The notes under the pieces: model-generated
Database searches by the model: none
What the model saw: only the letters and a program-made list of their open reading frames with translations
Told to the model about the DNA's origin: nothing
In this document: positions 33,990-42,138 of the stretch, piece by piece
Numbering within the stretch: position 1 is the first letter of the stretch
How the letters are laid out: the number at the start of each line of letters is the position of its first letter
Position numbers and translations under genes: made by a program
NCBI GenBank assembly: GCA_004552305.1
Contig: SFOX01000011.1
Span: forward strand, 1-58,535
Direction of reading: 5' to 3'
DNA from: Subdoligranulum variabile
GTDB lineage: Bacteria; Bacillota; Clostridia; Oscillospirales; Ruminococcaceae
DNA: 58,535 nt

Positions 33990-35432
33990 ATGCCACAAAA
34001 AATCAGCGCGTCCCTGCAGGAAAACCTTGCGTATCTGCAAAACAATTTTGCCGCCTCGGATGACTTTTATACAAAACCGCTGCAAATCAGCGGCATCTGC
34101 TGCGCTGTGGCGATGTTCACCGGCGTTTCCAGCGCCGAGCGCCTGTGCCACCTTGCCTTGGATATGCTGGACCGCGATCCCGCCGTCTGGCAGGGCGGGG
34201 CAGGGCTGTGCCGCTACCTTTTGCAGCAAAGCCGCATCCCCACCGAGCCGACGCCCGCCGAGGACTGGCAGTCTGCCGCCGAGTTTTTAAGCAACGGTAT
34301 GACGCTTTTGTTTATCGAGGGCTTTGCCGGGGCGGTCGTGCTTTCCACACAGGATATGCCCGGGCGCAGCGTGGGTACCCCGCTGGGGGAGGGCAATCTG
34401 CGCGGGGCGCAGGACGCCTTTACCGAGCATCTGCGCAGCAATCTTTCGCTGCTGCGGCGGCAGTTCCGCAGCGGCACGCTGGTGGCGGAGATCGCCACCG
34501 CCCGCTGCCGCGCCAAGACCGAATACTGCCTTTGCTATGACCGTACCCTCGCCCCGCCCGAGCTGGTGGACGCTCTGCGGCAAAAGCTGGCAGAAATTGA
34601 AATTCCCATCCTGCTGGACAGCGCCTACTTTGCGTCCTTTTTCAAGCAGGACAAGCTGAACCTGTTCCCGGCTGCCGCCTACACCGAGCGCCCCGCCACC
34701 GTCTGCGCCCGCCTGTGTGAGGGCAAGCTGGCTGTGCTGGTGGCGGGCAGCCCCTATGCACTGGTGGTACCCGGCTTTTTTGCCGAGCATTTTGAATGTC
34801 TGGACGACTATTCCTCCGGCGCGGTGTTTGCCGGGCTGATTCGTCTGCTGAAATACCTTGCCTTTCTGCTGGCGGTGTTCGCGCCGGGGCTGTATGTGAT
34901 GTCCGTGGCATTCACGCCGGAAATCATCCCGTTGCAGCTTTTGGCAAAGCTGGCGCAGGGCGAACAGGCGACCCCTTTGCCGCCGATGTTGGAAATGCTG
35001 GGCGTGACCCTGCTGCTGGAGATCGTGCGCGAGGCGGGTCTGCGCGCACCGCAGTCCATCAGCCACACGGTCAGCCTGGTGGGGGCGCTGATTCTGGGCG
35101 AAACCGCCGTGTCGGCGGGCATCCTCAGCGTACCCATTCTGATCACGGCAGCCGCCGCCACCATCGCCACGCTGGCGGTGCCGTCCCTGTACGAGCAGAC
35201 GATTTTGTTCCGCTTTGCGGTCATTGTGCTGGCGGGCTGCTTTGGGGTGCCGGGGTTTGCCGCTGCCGCCGTCACGGTGCTGGCGATGGCGTGCGGCAGC
35301 GAACCCTTCGGCTATGACTATCTCTATCCGCTGATGCCGCCGGGACCCGCCGCATGGCGGGACGGCTTTGTGCGCAGCATCTGGTCAAGGCTGGCGCGGG
35401 CAGGGGAGGTGATCGGGCGCGATGAAGCGTGA
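33990..35432 (+). CDS. GerA-type spore germination receptor subunit A
   Basis: The 480 aa protein has a long soluble N-terminal part (about 1-280) and about five C-terminal membrane segments. The GerA-family stretch LKYLAFLLAVFAPGLYVMSVAFTPE is split here by its first helix, followed by LGVTLLLEIVREAGLRAP and LGETAVSAGILS. GerA proteins sense germinants in the inner spore membrane. The ATG at 33990 has GGAGG 8 nt upstream. Subunits B and C follow with overlaps. Intact reading frames argue for function, although the likely host lineage is often described as non-sporulating. Confidence 0.88.
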   Translation: MPQKISASLQENLAYLQNNFAASDDFYTKPLQISGICCAVAMFTGVSSAERLCHLALDMLDRDPAVWQGGAGLCRYLLQQSRIPTEPTPAEDWQSAAEFLSNGMTLLFIEGFAGAVVLSTQDMPGRSVGTPLGEGNLRGAQDAFTEHLRSNLSLLRRQFRSGTLVAEIATARCRAKTEYCLCYDRTLAPPELVDALRQKLAEIEIPILLDSAYFASFFKQDKLNLFPAAAYTERPATVCARLCEGKLAVLVAGSPYALVVPGFFAEHFECLDDYSSGAVFAGLIRLLKYLAFLLAVFAPGLYVMSVAFTPEIIPLQLLAKLAQGEQATPLPPMLEMLGVTLLLEIVREAGLRAPQSISHTVSLVGALILGETAVSAGILSVPILITAAAATIATLAVPSLYEQTILFRFAVIVLAGCFGVPGFAAAAVTVLAMACGSEPFGYDYLYPLMPPGPAAWRDGFVRSIWSRLARAGEVIGRDEA

Positions 35433-36417
35433 TGCACCGGATGTATCCGCCGCCCTGCTGATGGGGCTTTTGTCCAACGTCCTGCTGCGCAGCCAGACCG
35501 CCTACGAACCACGCGCGGGCTTTTTTGCAGCGCTGCTCTGCGTGCCGGTGCTGGCGGCAGCAAGCGGGCTGTTTGCGCGCGGCTTTGCACAGCCCGGGGT
35601 CGGGCAGGCAGCCGCGCTGCCCTTGGCGGCGCTGCTGGTTTTTTCCTGCGTGTTGGAAATTCTGCGCCTTGCGGCGCTATTGCAGCGTCTATATCCCGGC
35701 AGCATCCGGCTGTCCGCCGTCTGCCTTTTGCTGCTGCTGCCGGTTTTGTACCTGCGCCGGGGTTCGGCGTTGTCGCAATGCGCCTATGCTGTCCTGTGCG
35801 GCTCGGTGTGGACCGGGGTACTGTTGCTTGTGTCCGCTGCGCCGTTTCTGCGCCTGCCCAATTTGTCGGCGCACCCGCTCACACTGCCGCAGCTGGGGGC
35901 AGCCGCCGCCGACCAGCTGACCCTTTACCCCGAATACCTGCTGCCTGCGCTTTGCGCCGCACCGCAAAAGCCGAATCCCCGCACGGCGGGCAGGCTGGCG
36001 GCTTTGGCGCTGGGGGCGGATGTCGGCGCACATTTTTTGCTGGCACTGTTTTACGGCGATGCGATGTTCTGGCAGGCAGACCCGCTGCACGCCGCCGCAC
36101 GCAGCGGGGGAATTTCGGTGTTTCATCGGCTGGACTGGCTGCAGCTTGCGGTGTGGGTAATCGCCGTCACGCTCAAAATTGCGCTGTACCTGTATGCCGT
36201 CACCCGGCTGGCGGGCGGGGAGGAGCGCAAAAATGCAACGCCGCTGCGTCATTTTCCGTTATTTATCGGCGGGGTATGCTTTTTGTGCGTACTATTTCGC
36301 AAGCTGGAATTAACGGCAGCCTTTCGGCTGCGCAGCACCCTGTGCTGGCTGCTGGTCGGCACCGTCATTGCGGGAGGAGGGTTGGTATCGCTATGCCAAA
36401 AAGGTTCGCCCCGCTGA
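35422..36417 (+). CDS. GerB-type (AB) spore germination permease, divergent
   Basis: The 331 aa protein is almost entirely hydrophobic, with about ten predicted membrane helices. Its location between GerA-type and GerC-type genes, with an 11-nt overlap to the first, identifies it as the APC-like subunit B. The sequence itself is divergent, with a high Ala/Leu content, and I rely on context for the call. The reading frame is intact. Confidence 0.7.
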   Translation: MKRDAPDVSAALLMGLLSNVLLRSQTAYEPRAGFFAALLCVPVLAAASGLFARGFAQPGVGQAAALPLAALLVFSCVLEILRLAALLQRLYPGSIRLSAVCLLLLLPVLYLRRGSALSQCAYAVLCGSVWTGVLLLVSAAPFLRLPNLSAHPLTLPQLGAAAADQLTLYPEYLLPALCAAPQKPNPRTAGRLAALALGADVGAHFLLALFYGDAMFWQADPLHAAARSGGISVFHRLDWLQLAVWVIAVTLKIALYLYAVTRLAGGEERKNATPLRHFPLFIGGVCFLCVLFRKLELTAAFRLRSTLCWLLVGTVIAGGGLVSLCQKGSPR

Positions 36418-37289
36418 TAGCCGCGCTGCTGCTCTGCGGCTGCGGGGGTACGGCACTTTCGCAGCGCGCCATCGTGCGGGCGGTGTTCTGGCAAAAACAG
36501 GGCAGCGGCTACGCCGCCACCCTGCTGACCGCCGACCCTGCGAGCGACACCGCCGATGCCTGCACCGCCACCACTGCAGCCGCCGCAACGCCCGCACTGG
36601 CGCTTTCTGCCGCCGAACAGGCGCTGCCCGGCGAGGTGTTTTACGGGCAGCTGGAGCTGGCAGCCTTTCCCGACAGCTCCACATGGCAGCAGGCGCGGCA
36701 GTTGGGGGCGCTGCTGTATGACCGTGCCGCCCCCGCGCCCGAGATCGCGCTCTTTCTTCTGGGTGAGCAGGACTCTGACCCCGCCGCGCTTTTGCCCGCC
36801 ATGCAGCAGACGCTGCGGCAAAATCGGCTGCATTTCGGCTTGCAGCAGCTTTTCAGCAGCGATGCGGGGTTTATCATCCCGGTGTTTCGCCCCGATGGCT
36901 ACGCCATGCAGCTGCTGACTCCCGATGCCGCCATCCTGTATGAGCCGCCCCTGCAGTCCCAGCTGGCGGCGGTGCTGGCGGGACACGCCGGGGCGCTGCG
37001 CTGCCGCTTTGGCTCCTTCTCCGTCAATGCCAAGACCAACCTTGTCTGTGACGGCGAAACGCTGTACCTCTACCTGCGTGATACGCAGCTGCAAAGCCTT
37101 GCGCCCGCCGCCGGGCAGGATGCCGCCAACGCCCTCGCAAGCGCTCTGCACGCCGCCTACGGGGCGCTGTGCCGCGATGCAGCCGCCGCCGGGGCAGACC
37201 TCTACCATTTTGCGTTCTGGCGGCAATGCGCCAACAAAACAGGGGCTGCGGACAAGCCGCAGCCCCCAAGGCTGATTATTGTATCGTAG
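36393..37289 (+). CDS. GerC-type germination lipoprotein, divergent
   Basis: The 298 aa protein begins with a lipoprotein signal (LIAALLLCGCGG, lipidated Cys). The rest has alternating Ala-rich helices and strands. Position as third gene after gerA- and gerB-type genes and the lipobox support subunit C. It overlaps the permease gene by 25 nt. The last 17 codons overlap the terminator of the convergent DHHW gene, and the two genes overlap by 14 nt, so the C-terminus may be an extension. Confidence 0.65.
   Translation: MPKRFAPLIAALLLCGCGGTALSQRAIVRAVFWQKQGSGYAATLLTADPASDTADACTATTAAAATPALALSAAEQALPGEVFYGQLELAAFPDSSTWQQARQLGALLYDRAAPAPEIALFLLGEQDSDPAALLPAMQQTLRQNRLHFGLQQLFSSDAGFIIPVFRPDGYAMQLLTPDAAILYEPPLQSQLAAVLAGHAGALRCRFGSFSVNAKTNLVCDGETLYLYLRDTQLQSLAPAAGQDAANALASALHAAYGALCRDAAAAGADLYHFAFWRQCANKTGAADKPQPPRLIIVS
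37230..37265 (-). terminator. Minus-strand terminator inside the gerC 3' end
   Basis: GGGGCTGCGG (37241-37250) pairs with CCGCAGCCCC (37256-37265). On the minus strand a TGTTTTGTTGG tail follows, so it ends the DHHW transcript while being part of the gerC coding sequence. Confidence 0.75.
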
Positions 37290-38457
37290 TGGGTCTTGTG
37301 ATATAGATCAGGTTGGCGTCGCTGACAAAGGTCTGGAAGTTGTACAGGATCAGCACCTCATCGTAGCCCTCTTTTTCGATCGTGGAGTCCAGCCCGTACT
37401 TGAAATTGCGGAAATCCACCACGCCGATTTTTTTGTAGTTGGCGGTCAGGTACGGCACAAAGCTGTTGGCGTAGCTGTCCTTCACCACCAGAATGCTGCC
37501 CTTGCCGTTGCCCTCAATTTCGGAATAGCCGTTGTTGCCGTCCAAAAAGGCGGCGTACTTATCCCGCGCGGCAAATTTTTCGGTGTTGATCAGGGTTTCG
37601 GTGGTCTGCGGCTCGTACTGCGCCTCGCCCACAATGCTGAAAATCGTCATCCGGTTAGGCAGGGGATAGTAGACGATCTCGTCATTTTCCACGTTCCACA
37701 GCCGCGTGGCGGAATAGTGCGTACCCTGAAAATCCGGCACGGTCACCGCCTCGTGGGCGGCGGTGTCAAAGGGGGTCAGCCCCTTTTGGCGGCAGAACTG
37801 CTCATACGCGCGGTAGGCGCCGTGGGTCGTCCAGTGGTGGTCGGTCTTAAAATACAGATACTCCTGCTTGTCGGCGGTAAAGGCTTCGCGCAGGTCAATG
37901 ACCTGTGCATTTCGGGAAACAGCGGCAAAAATATCGTCCAGCATAGCGTTCTCGTCCGCCATCGGCGCACCGGCAGGCAGCATTTCGGGGTAGATCACGC
38001 TTGCCGAGGGTGCCAGCAGAAAGCTCACCTTGCCGGGGTGGGCGGCGGCGAAATCGCTGACCGCCTGCACGTTTTTACCCAGCTGCTTTTGGGCGGCATC
38101 CCCCACGGTGAACAGCTTGGTGAACATCCAATGCTCCTTGCCCAGCAAGATGCCGTTTTCCTCCACCTTGGCAAACAACATTTCGTCCACGGCGCGCTGG
38201 GTGTTTACCCAGACATCGCGCAGGGCGATCTGGTCCTGCATCCAACGCCCCAGCCCCGCCTGCCAGCTGCCGTCCAGCATATCCTGCACGCGGAACGCCG
38301 GCAGTGCCGCCGCCTTGCGGTTTTCCAGCTCCAGCAGGCTGCGCTTCGGGCAGACAAGGTTCACCGCGGTAAAGCCGAACAGCAGCACAGCCGAGAGCAT
38401 CAGCAGGGGATACCCCCGTTTTTTGCCCGCATTTTTGCGGTAGATCGTCTTTTCCAT
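37276..38457 (-). CDS. DHHW-motif protein (AlgJ/AlgX-like partner of MBOAT)
   Basis: The 393 aa protein has an N-terminal membrane anchor (about residues 15-35) and an SGNH-hydrolase-like extracytoplasmic domain. The namesake motif is in YFKTDHHWTTHGAY (about 200-213), and a SILVVKDSYANSFVPYL nucleophile-type block lies towards the end. Such proteins act beside MBOAT acyltransferases in O-acetylation of surface polysaccharide. GGAGGG precedes the ATG at 38457. The MBOAT gene ends 16 nt upstream, so they form one operon. Confidence 0.85.
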   Translation of the reverse strand: MEKTIYRKNAGKKRGYPLLMLSAVLLFGFTAVNLVCPKRSLLELENRKAAALPAFRVQDMLDGSWQAGLGRWMQDQIALRDVWVNTQRAVDEMLFAKVEENGILLGKEHWMFTKLFTVGDAAQKQLGKNVQAVSDFAAAHPGKVSFLLAPSASVIYPEMLPAGAPMADENAMLDDIFAAVSRNAQVIDLREAFTADKQEYLYFKTDHHWTTHGAYRAYEQFCRQKGLTPFDTAAHEAVTVPDFQGTHYSATRLWNVENDEIVYYPLPNRMTIFSIVGEAQYEPQTTETLINTEKFAARDKYAAFLDGNNGYSEIEGNGKGSILVVKDSYANSFVPYLTANYKKIGVVDFRNFKYGLDSTIEKEGYDEVLILYNFQTFVSDANLIYITRPTTIQ

Positions 38458-38473
38458 ACAGGGTACCCTCCTT

Positions 38474-39865
38474 TCAGAAATTGGCATACAGCGCCGTGGC
38501 GTTGGTGGCAGCCACCACATACGCCACACTCAGCAGCGCAACAGCGGCAAACAGCACCAGCCGCACGGGGGTGCAGCGCTCCAGCTTTTGCCAGAGCCTG
38601 CGCGGCAGCGCCGAGGAAAACACGCAGCCCAGCAGCAAAAATACGCCGTAGTTGCGCAGATAATACACCGCTGAAATGCCCCCCTGCGGCACAAACAGCT
38701 TTTGCAGCAAAAGCCCCAGCGGTGCGCCGGGCTGGTTGGCGGTAAAGATGCCCCAGCCCACCACCACAAAGAACAAGGTGTACAGGTGCGGCCAGACACG
38801 CCCCTTTTGGAGGTACGGCAGCAGAAATTGCTTTTCCACCGCCAGCAGCACAAAGTAGTACAGCCCCCACACAATAAAGTTCCAGCTTGCGCCGTGCCAG
38901 ATGCCGGTGGCTGCCCATACAGCCAGCATATTCAGCATCTGGCGGGCAGCGCCCTTGCGGTTGCCGCCCAGCGGGATATAGATATACTCCCGGAACCAGC
39001 CCGACAGCGAAATATGCCACCGACGCCAGAATTCCGTAATGCTGCCCGAGATATACGGCAAATCAAAGTTGGCGGCGCATTCAAAGCCCAGCATGGCGGC
39101 AAGCCCGTTGCTCATCGCGCTGAAGCCCGCAAAGTCCAGATACAGCTGCAGGGAATACGCCAGAATGCCCAGCCACGCCAGCGGGGTGGAAACCTGCGCC
39201 AGCCCCACGCCGCCCGTGCCGATGATATCGCTCCACAGCGCGCCGATGGAATCCGCCAGAATGACCTTTTGCGCCAAACCGAAAACAAACAGCTCGCAGC
39301 CGGTCTGTGCCAGCGCAGCGGTGCAGCGGTCGCGGGTGTTGTGCAGCTGCGGTGCCATATCGCGGTATTTGATGATGGGTCCCACGATCAATTGCGGGAA
39401 AAACAGCACATAGGCAGCAAAGGTCACGGGGTCTTTTTCTGCCTTGATTTTTTCGCTGCAGATATCCGCTTGATAGCTGATGATTTTAAAAATATAGTAG
39501 CTGATGCCCAGCGGCAGCACGGCACCGACATCCAGCCGGGCAACGCCCAGCTGCGTCAGGCTGTTCAGGCTGTCGATCAAAAAGTTCGCGTACTTAAAAT
39601 ACACCAGCGCCGCCAGATTGACCAGCACCGATATCGTCAGCAGCAGGGGACGCCGCCGGGTCAGCAGCTCCTCCAGCACGCCCCAAATGTAGTTGAATAC
39701 CACCAGAAACGCAATCAGCGGCAGATACTGCACCCCGGTCCAGCAGTAAAAGGCAAGGCTTTCCAGCAGCAGCACGGCGTTTTTCAGCCTGCCGGGCACC
39801 AGATAGTACAAAAACAGCGCCAGCGGCAAAAAGCCGAACAAAAACACAACACTGTTAAAAACCAT
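38474..39865 (-). CDS. MBOAT family O-acyltransferase (AlgI/DltB-like)
   Basis: The 463 aa polytopic protein starts MVFNSVVFLFGFLPLALFLYY, the usual AlgI-type opening. It has the catalytic histidine motif GIWHGASWNFIVWG and an upstream EFWRRWHISLSGWFREYIYIP block divided by one helix. It should move acyl groups across the membrane for surface-polymer modification, with the DHHW protein as partner. The start at 39865 follows AGAGGAG. The donor and polymer are unknown. Confidence 0.93.
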   Translation of the reverse strand: MVFNSVVFLFGFLPLALFLYYLVPGRLKNAVLLLESLAFYCWTGVQYLPLIAFLVVFNYIWGVLEELLTRRRPLLLTISVLVNLAALVYFKYANFLIDSLNSLTQLGVARLDVGAVLPLGISYYIFKIISYQADICSEKIKAEKDPVTFAAYVLFFPQLIVGPIIKYRDMAPQLHNTRDRCTAALAQTGCELFVFGLAQKVILADSIGALWSDIIGTGGVGLAQVSTPLAWLGILAYSLQLYLDFAGFSAMSNGLAAMLGFECAANFDLPYISGSITEFWRRWHISLSGWFREYIYIPLGGNRKGAARQMLNMLAVWAATGIWHGASWNFIVWGLYYFVLLAVEKQFLLPYLQKGRVWPHLYTLFFVVVGWGIFTANQPGAPLGLLLQKLFVPQGGISAVYYLRNYGVFLLLGCVFSSALPRRLWQKLERCTPVRLVLFAAVALLSVAYVVAATNATALYANF

Positions 39866-39891
39866 GCTAGGCTCTCCTCTTTTGAAAATCG

Positions 39892-39930
39892 TAAAAAACA
39901 AGGCCGCTGCCGTAGGGCAGCGGCCTTGTT
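39892..39930 (-). terminator. Terminator of the DUF4358 lipoprotein gene
   Basis: AACAAGGCCGCTGCC (39897-39911) pairs perfectly with 39916-39930. On the minus strand a TTTTTTACG tail follows. It separates the lipoprotein from the MBOAT gene, so the latter needs readthrough or another promoter. Confidence 0.88.
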
Positions 39931-39941
39931 ACGGCTCAGGT

Positions 39942-40499
39942 TCAGTTCAGGGCAGCCGCAATGGCGGTGTCAATGTCCGCGTAGTCGGGACCGCCCACAC
40001 CGGCAATCACCAGCACCACACAGTCGCCCTTGCTTACGATGCGGGCATCCTTGGCCTGGGCGACCTTGTCGGCAAATTCGGCATACAGGTCGTTGGCTGC
40101 CAGGCTGTCCTTGTAGGCGTTCAGCTCCGCCTCCACGTCAGCAGCCTTGCCGGGCTTTGCCTGCACGGCAAATACCAAGCCGCAGTCCGCCTGGTCGTTG
40201 GTCACATCGCCCTTGTAGGCTTCGATGTTGTCCATCGTCAGCAGCAGCTCGTTCTGCACCGAGAAGTCGTCCAGTGCGCGGGGGTTCGCGATGGGGTTGA
40301 CAGCCTCCAGCGCGGCGACGATGCCGTCCAGATCGACGGTTTCGGCAGCCGGGGCGCTGTCCTGCGCAGCGTCCGAGGAAACCGCCTCGCTGCTCACAGC
40401 GGAGGAGGCGGGGGTGGACTCACTGCCGGAGGAGGCAGCGGCACCGCCGCAGCCGGTCAGCAGCAAAGCACACAAAGCAACAGAAAGCAGTTTTTTCAT
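39942..40499 (-). CDS. DUF4358-type lipoprotein
   Basis: The 185 aa protein has a lipoprotein signal with lipobox LLTGC (Cys about 17), then a Ser/Ala/Glu-rich low-complexity linker (about 20-55) and a compact C-terminal domain. DUF4358 proteins are often encoded beside MBOAT and DHHW genes in Clostridia, as here. AAGGAGAATT precedes the ATG. It has its own promoter and terminator. The function is unknown. Confidence 0.75.
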   Translation of the reverse strand: MKKLLSVALCALLLTGCGGAAASSGSESTPASSAVSSEAVSSDAAQDSAPAAETVDLDGIVAALEAVNPIANPRALDDFSVQNELLLTMDNIEAYKGDVTNDQADCGLVFAVQAKPGKAADVEAELNAYKDSLAANDLYAEFADKVAQAKDARIVSKGDCVVLVIAGVGGPDYADIDTAIAAALN

Positions 40500-40570
40500 A
40501 AAAGAGAATTCTCCTTTTAATTTTAGTTCTGGCAGGCTGCCGCGCGGGCGGGGCAGCTCTGCACACTATT

Positions 40571-40599
40571 AGAATACACTATTTTGTGCGATATTTCAA
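40571..40599 (-). promoter_or_regulatory. Promoter of the DUF4358 gene
   Basis: On the minus strand: TTGAAA (40599-40594), 17 nt, TATTCT (40576-40571). Confidence 0.7.
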
Positions 40600-40661
40600 G
40601 CCGTTTTGGTCGAATGACGCGGTGCGGAGAATGTAAAATTTTTGTGCTTTGCGCCGCGCGC

Positions 40662-40690
40662 TTGACTTTGCGGGGCAACTGTCGTAAACT
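40662..40690 (+). promoter_or_regulatory. Promoter upstream of the family C element and membrane gene
   Basis: TTGACT (40662-40667), 17 nt, TAAACT (40685-40690). Transcripts would start near 40697 and so carry the whole 40706-40881 element in the leader. Confidence 0.55.
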
Positions 40691-40705
40691 CAAGGGAAAA
40701 GCTCA

Positions 40706-40881
40706 GGCAATACCGCACAATTCTAAGTGCCGATACGGCGAGCGAGGTGCGGCAGCTGCTAAGCCAAAAGCGCAGATAATACTGGATGCTGCAAAGGTGA
40801 GCGATTTTGGCAACGCAGATGCCGTGCCGCAGCCGCGGGAGCGGTGCTTAAGCCGTCAGGCGGGAATTGTGCGGTGTTGCC
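40706..40881. repeat. Complete terminal-inverted-repeat element (family C), 176 bp
   Basis: It begins GGCAATACCGCACAATTC and ends GAATTGTGCGGTGTTGCC, an 18-bp inverted repeat with one mismatch. Internally it has the conserved GGAGCGGTGCTTAAGCCGTC core and an extra stretch of roughly 95 bp absent from the 13884-13962 copy. No coding sequence is inside. It resembles a MITE or a large structured leader. It ends 24 nt before the next gene start. Confidence 0.75.
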
Positions 40882-40905
40882 CTAACAAGGAAAGGTTCGT
40901 TTGCA

Positions 40906-41424
40906 TTGAGAAACCGCACCGCCCGCACCGTGGCACGCACCGGCATGCTGTTCGCGCTTGCCATAGCGCTTTCCTATTTAGAAAGTCTGGTCACACCGCT
41001 TTTGGGGCTGATGCCCGCCATGAAGTTAGGGCTTGCCAATCTGGTCGTCATGTACGCGCTGCTGTTTGTGCGCCGCCGCGATGCCGCCGCGCTGGTCCTG
41101 TTAAAAGCGCTGTTCGCCCTGCTGACGCGCGGCGCAACGGCAGGGTTTTTGTCGCTTTGCGGCGGCGGGCTGTCGCTGGCGGTACTGCTGGCACTGAGTC
41201 TTTTGCCCGGTGTCAGCGGTTATATCTTTTGCGTCAGCGGTGCGCTGGCACACAACATCGGGCAGCTTTGCGGCGCAGCGGTGCTGCTTTCGGACGCCGT
41301 AGCGCTGGGCTATGCACCCGTGCTGCTGGCGGCGGGGCTGGTTGTGGGCAGCCTGAGCTTTGTTTTAAGCCGTGCGCTGTTCAAAGCATTGCCCGGGGCA
41401 GGGGAGTGCCGTGTGCATTTTTAA
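40906..41424 (+). CDS. Heptaprenyl diphosphate synthase component I-like (Gx transporter family) membrane protein
   Basis: The 172 aa hydrophobic protein has about five membrane segments and the family-like stretches LPAMKLGLANLVVMYALL (here MPAMKLGLANLVV) and LALLTRGATAGFLSLCGG-type loop (here FALLTRG). This family is annotated as component I of heptaprenyl diphosphate synthase but is probably an S-component-like transporter. TTG at 40906 is preferred because AAGGAAAGG lies 10 nt upstream; the longer frame would start inside the repeat. Its stop codon lies in the rubrerythrin operator. Confidence 0.75.
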   Translation: MRNRTARTVARTGMLFALAIALSYLESLVTPLLGLMPAMKLGLANLVVMYALLFVRRRDAAALVLLKALFALLTRGATAGFLSLCGGGLSLAVLLALSLLPGVSGYIFCVSGALAHNIGQLCGAAVLLSDAVALGYAPVLLAAGLVVGSLSFVLSRALFKALPGAGECRVHF

Positions 41425-41437
41425 GAATTATTCTTAA
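41421..41437. promoter_or_regulatory. Perfect 8-1-8 palindrome, PerR/Fur-type box candidate
   Basis: TTAAGAAT-T-ATTCTTAA lies 18 bp upstream of the rubrerythrin -35. Its layout and AAT-T-ATT centre resemble the 7-1-7 boxes bound by PerR and Fur. It includes the stop codon of the preceding gene. Confidence 0.5.
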
Positions 41438-41454
41438 TTTATTTCGCAAACCTA

Positions 41455-41483
41455 TTGACACAGCAGAAATTGTGCTGTATAAT
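41455..41483 (+). promoter_or_regulatory. Consensus promoter of the reverse rubrerythrin gene
   Basis: TTGACA (41455-41460), 17 nt, TATAAT (41478-41483). The spacer holds an imperfect CAGCA/TGCTG palindrome. Confidence 0.93.
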
Positions 41484-41492
41484 ACAAGCAGA

Positions 41493-41510
41493 AAGACAAA
41501 AATTTGTCTT
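41493..41510. promoter_or_regulatory. Perfect 8-2-8 inverted repeat at the transcription start
   Basis: AAGACAAA-AA-TTTGTCTT lies at about +3 to +20 of the predicted transcript. It could be a second operator or a small leader hairpin. Confidence 0.45.
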
Positions 41511-41544
41511 ATAAATATGACAATAGTCAATAGGAGGCACCATT

Positions 41545-42081
41545 ATGGCTAAATATGTTTGCACCGTTTGCGGCTACATCGCCGAGGGTTCTATTCCTGA
41601 TTTCTGCCCGGTCTGCAAGGCTCCCGCTTCTAAGTTCATCGAAAAGAAGGAGAACACCTACGTCACCGAGCACGTCGTTGGTCTGGGCAAGGACGCCCCC
41701 GAGGAGATCGTGCAGGGTCTGCGCGAGAACTTCCAGGGCGAGTGCAGCGAGGTTGGTATGTATCTGGCGATGAGCCGCGTTGCCGACCGCGAGGGCTACC
41801 CCGAAATCGCCGAGGCTTGGAAGCGCTACGCCTTTGAGGAGGCAGAACACGCCGCCAAGTTTGCCGAGCTGCTGGGTGAGGTCGTGACCGACAGCACCAA
41901 GAAGAACCTGCAGATGCGCGTTGACGCCGAGTGCGGCGCCTGCGCCGGCAAGATGGACCTTGCCAAGAAGGCGAAGGAGCTGAACCTCGACGCCATCCAC
42001 GACACCGTCCATGAAATGGCCAAGGACGAAGCCCGCCACGGCCGCGGTATGCAGGGTCTGCTGGATCGCTATTTCAAATAA
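41545..42081 (+). CDS. Reverse rubrerythrin (NADH peroxidase)
   Basis: The 178 aa protein has an N-terminal rubredoxin-like domain (C6, C9, C21, C24) before a four-helix ferritin-like di-iron domain (ECSEVGMYLAMSR, EEAEHAAKF, EARHGRGM). This order is reversed relative to classical rubrerythrin. The clostridial type reduces hydrogen peroxide and oxygen in strict anaerobes. TAGGAGG precedes the ATG. A consensus promoter flanked by two palindromes suggests strong, oxidant-controlled expression. Confidence 0.93.
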   Translation: MAKYVCTVCGYIAEGSIPDFCPVCKAPASKFIEKKENTYVTEHVVGLGKDAPEEIVQGLRENFQGECSEVGMYLAMSRVADREGYPEIAEAWKRYAFEEAEHAAKFAELLGEVVTDSTKKNLQMRVDAECGACAGKMDLAKKAKELNLDAIHDTVHEMAKDEARHGRGMQGLLDRYFK

Positions 42082-42101
42082 TCGACACCGAAATACAATT
42101 C

Positions 42102-42138
42102 AAGTGGGGAGCGCCCGTTGGGCGCTCCCCACTTTTTG
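42102..42138 (+). terminator. Terminator after rubrerythrin
   Basis: AAGTGGGGAGCGCCC (42102-42116) pairs with 42120-42134 across a 3-nt loop, and TTTTT runs from within the stem end. Confidence 0.92.
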
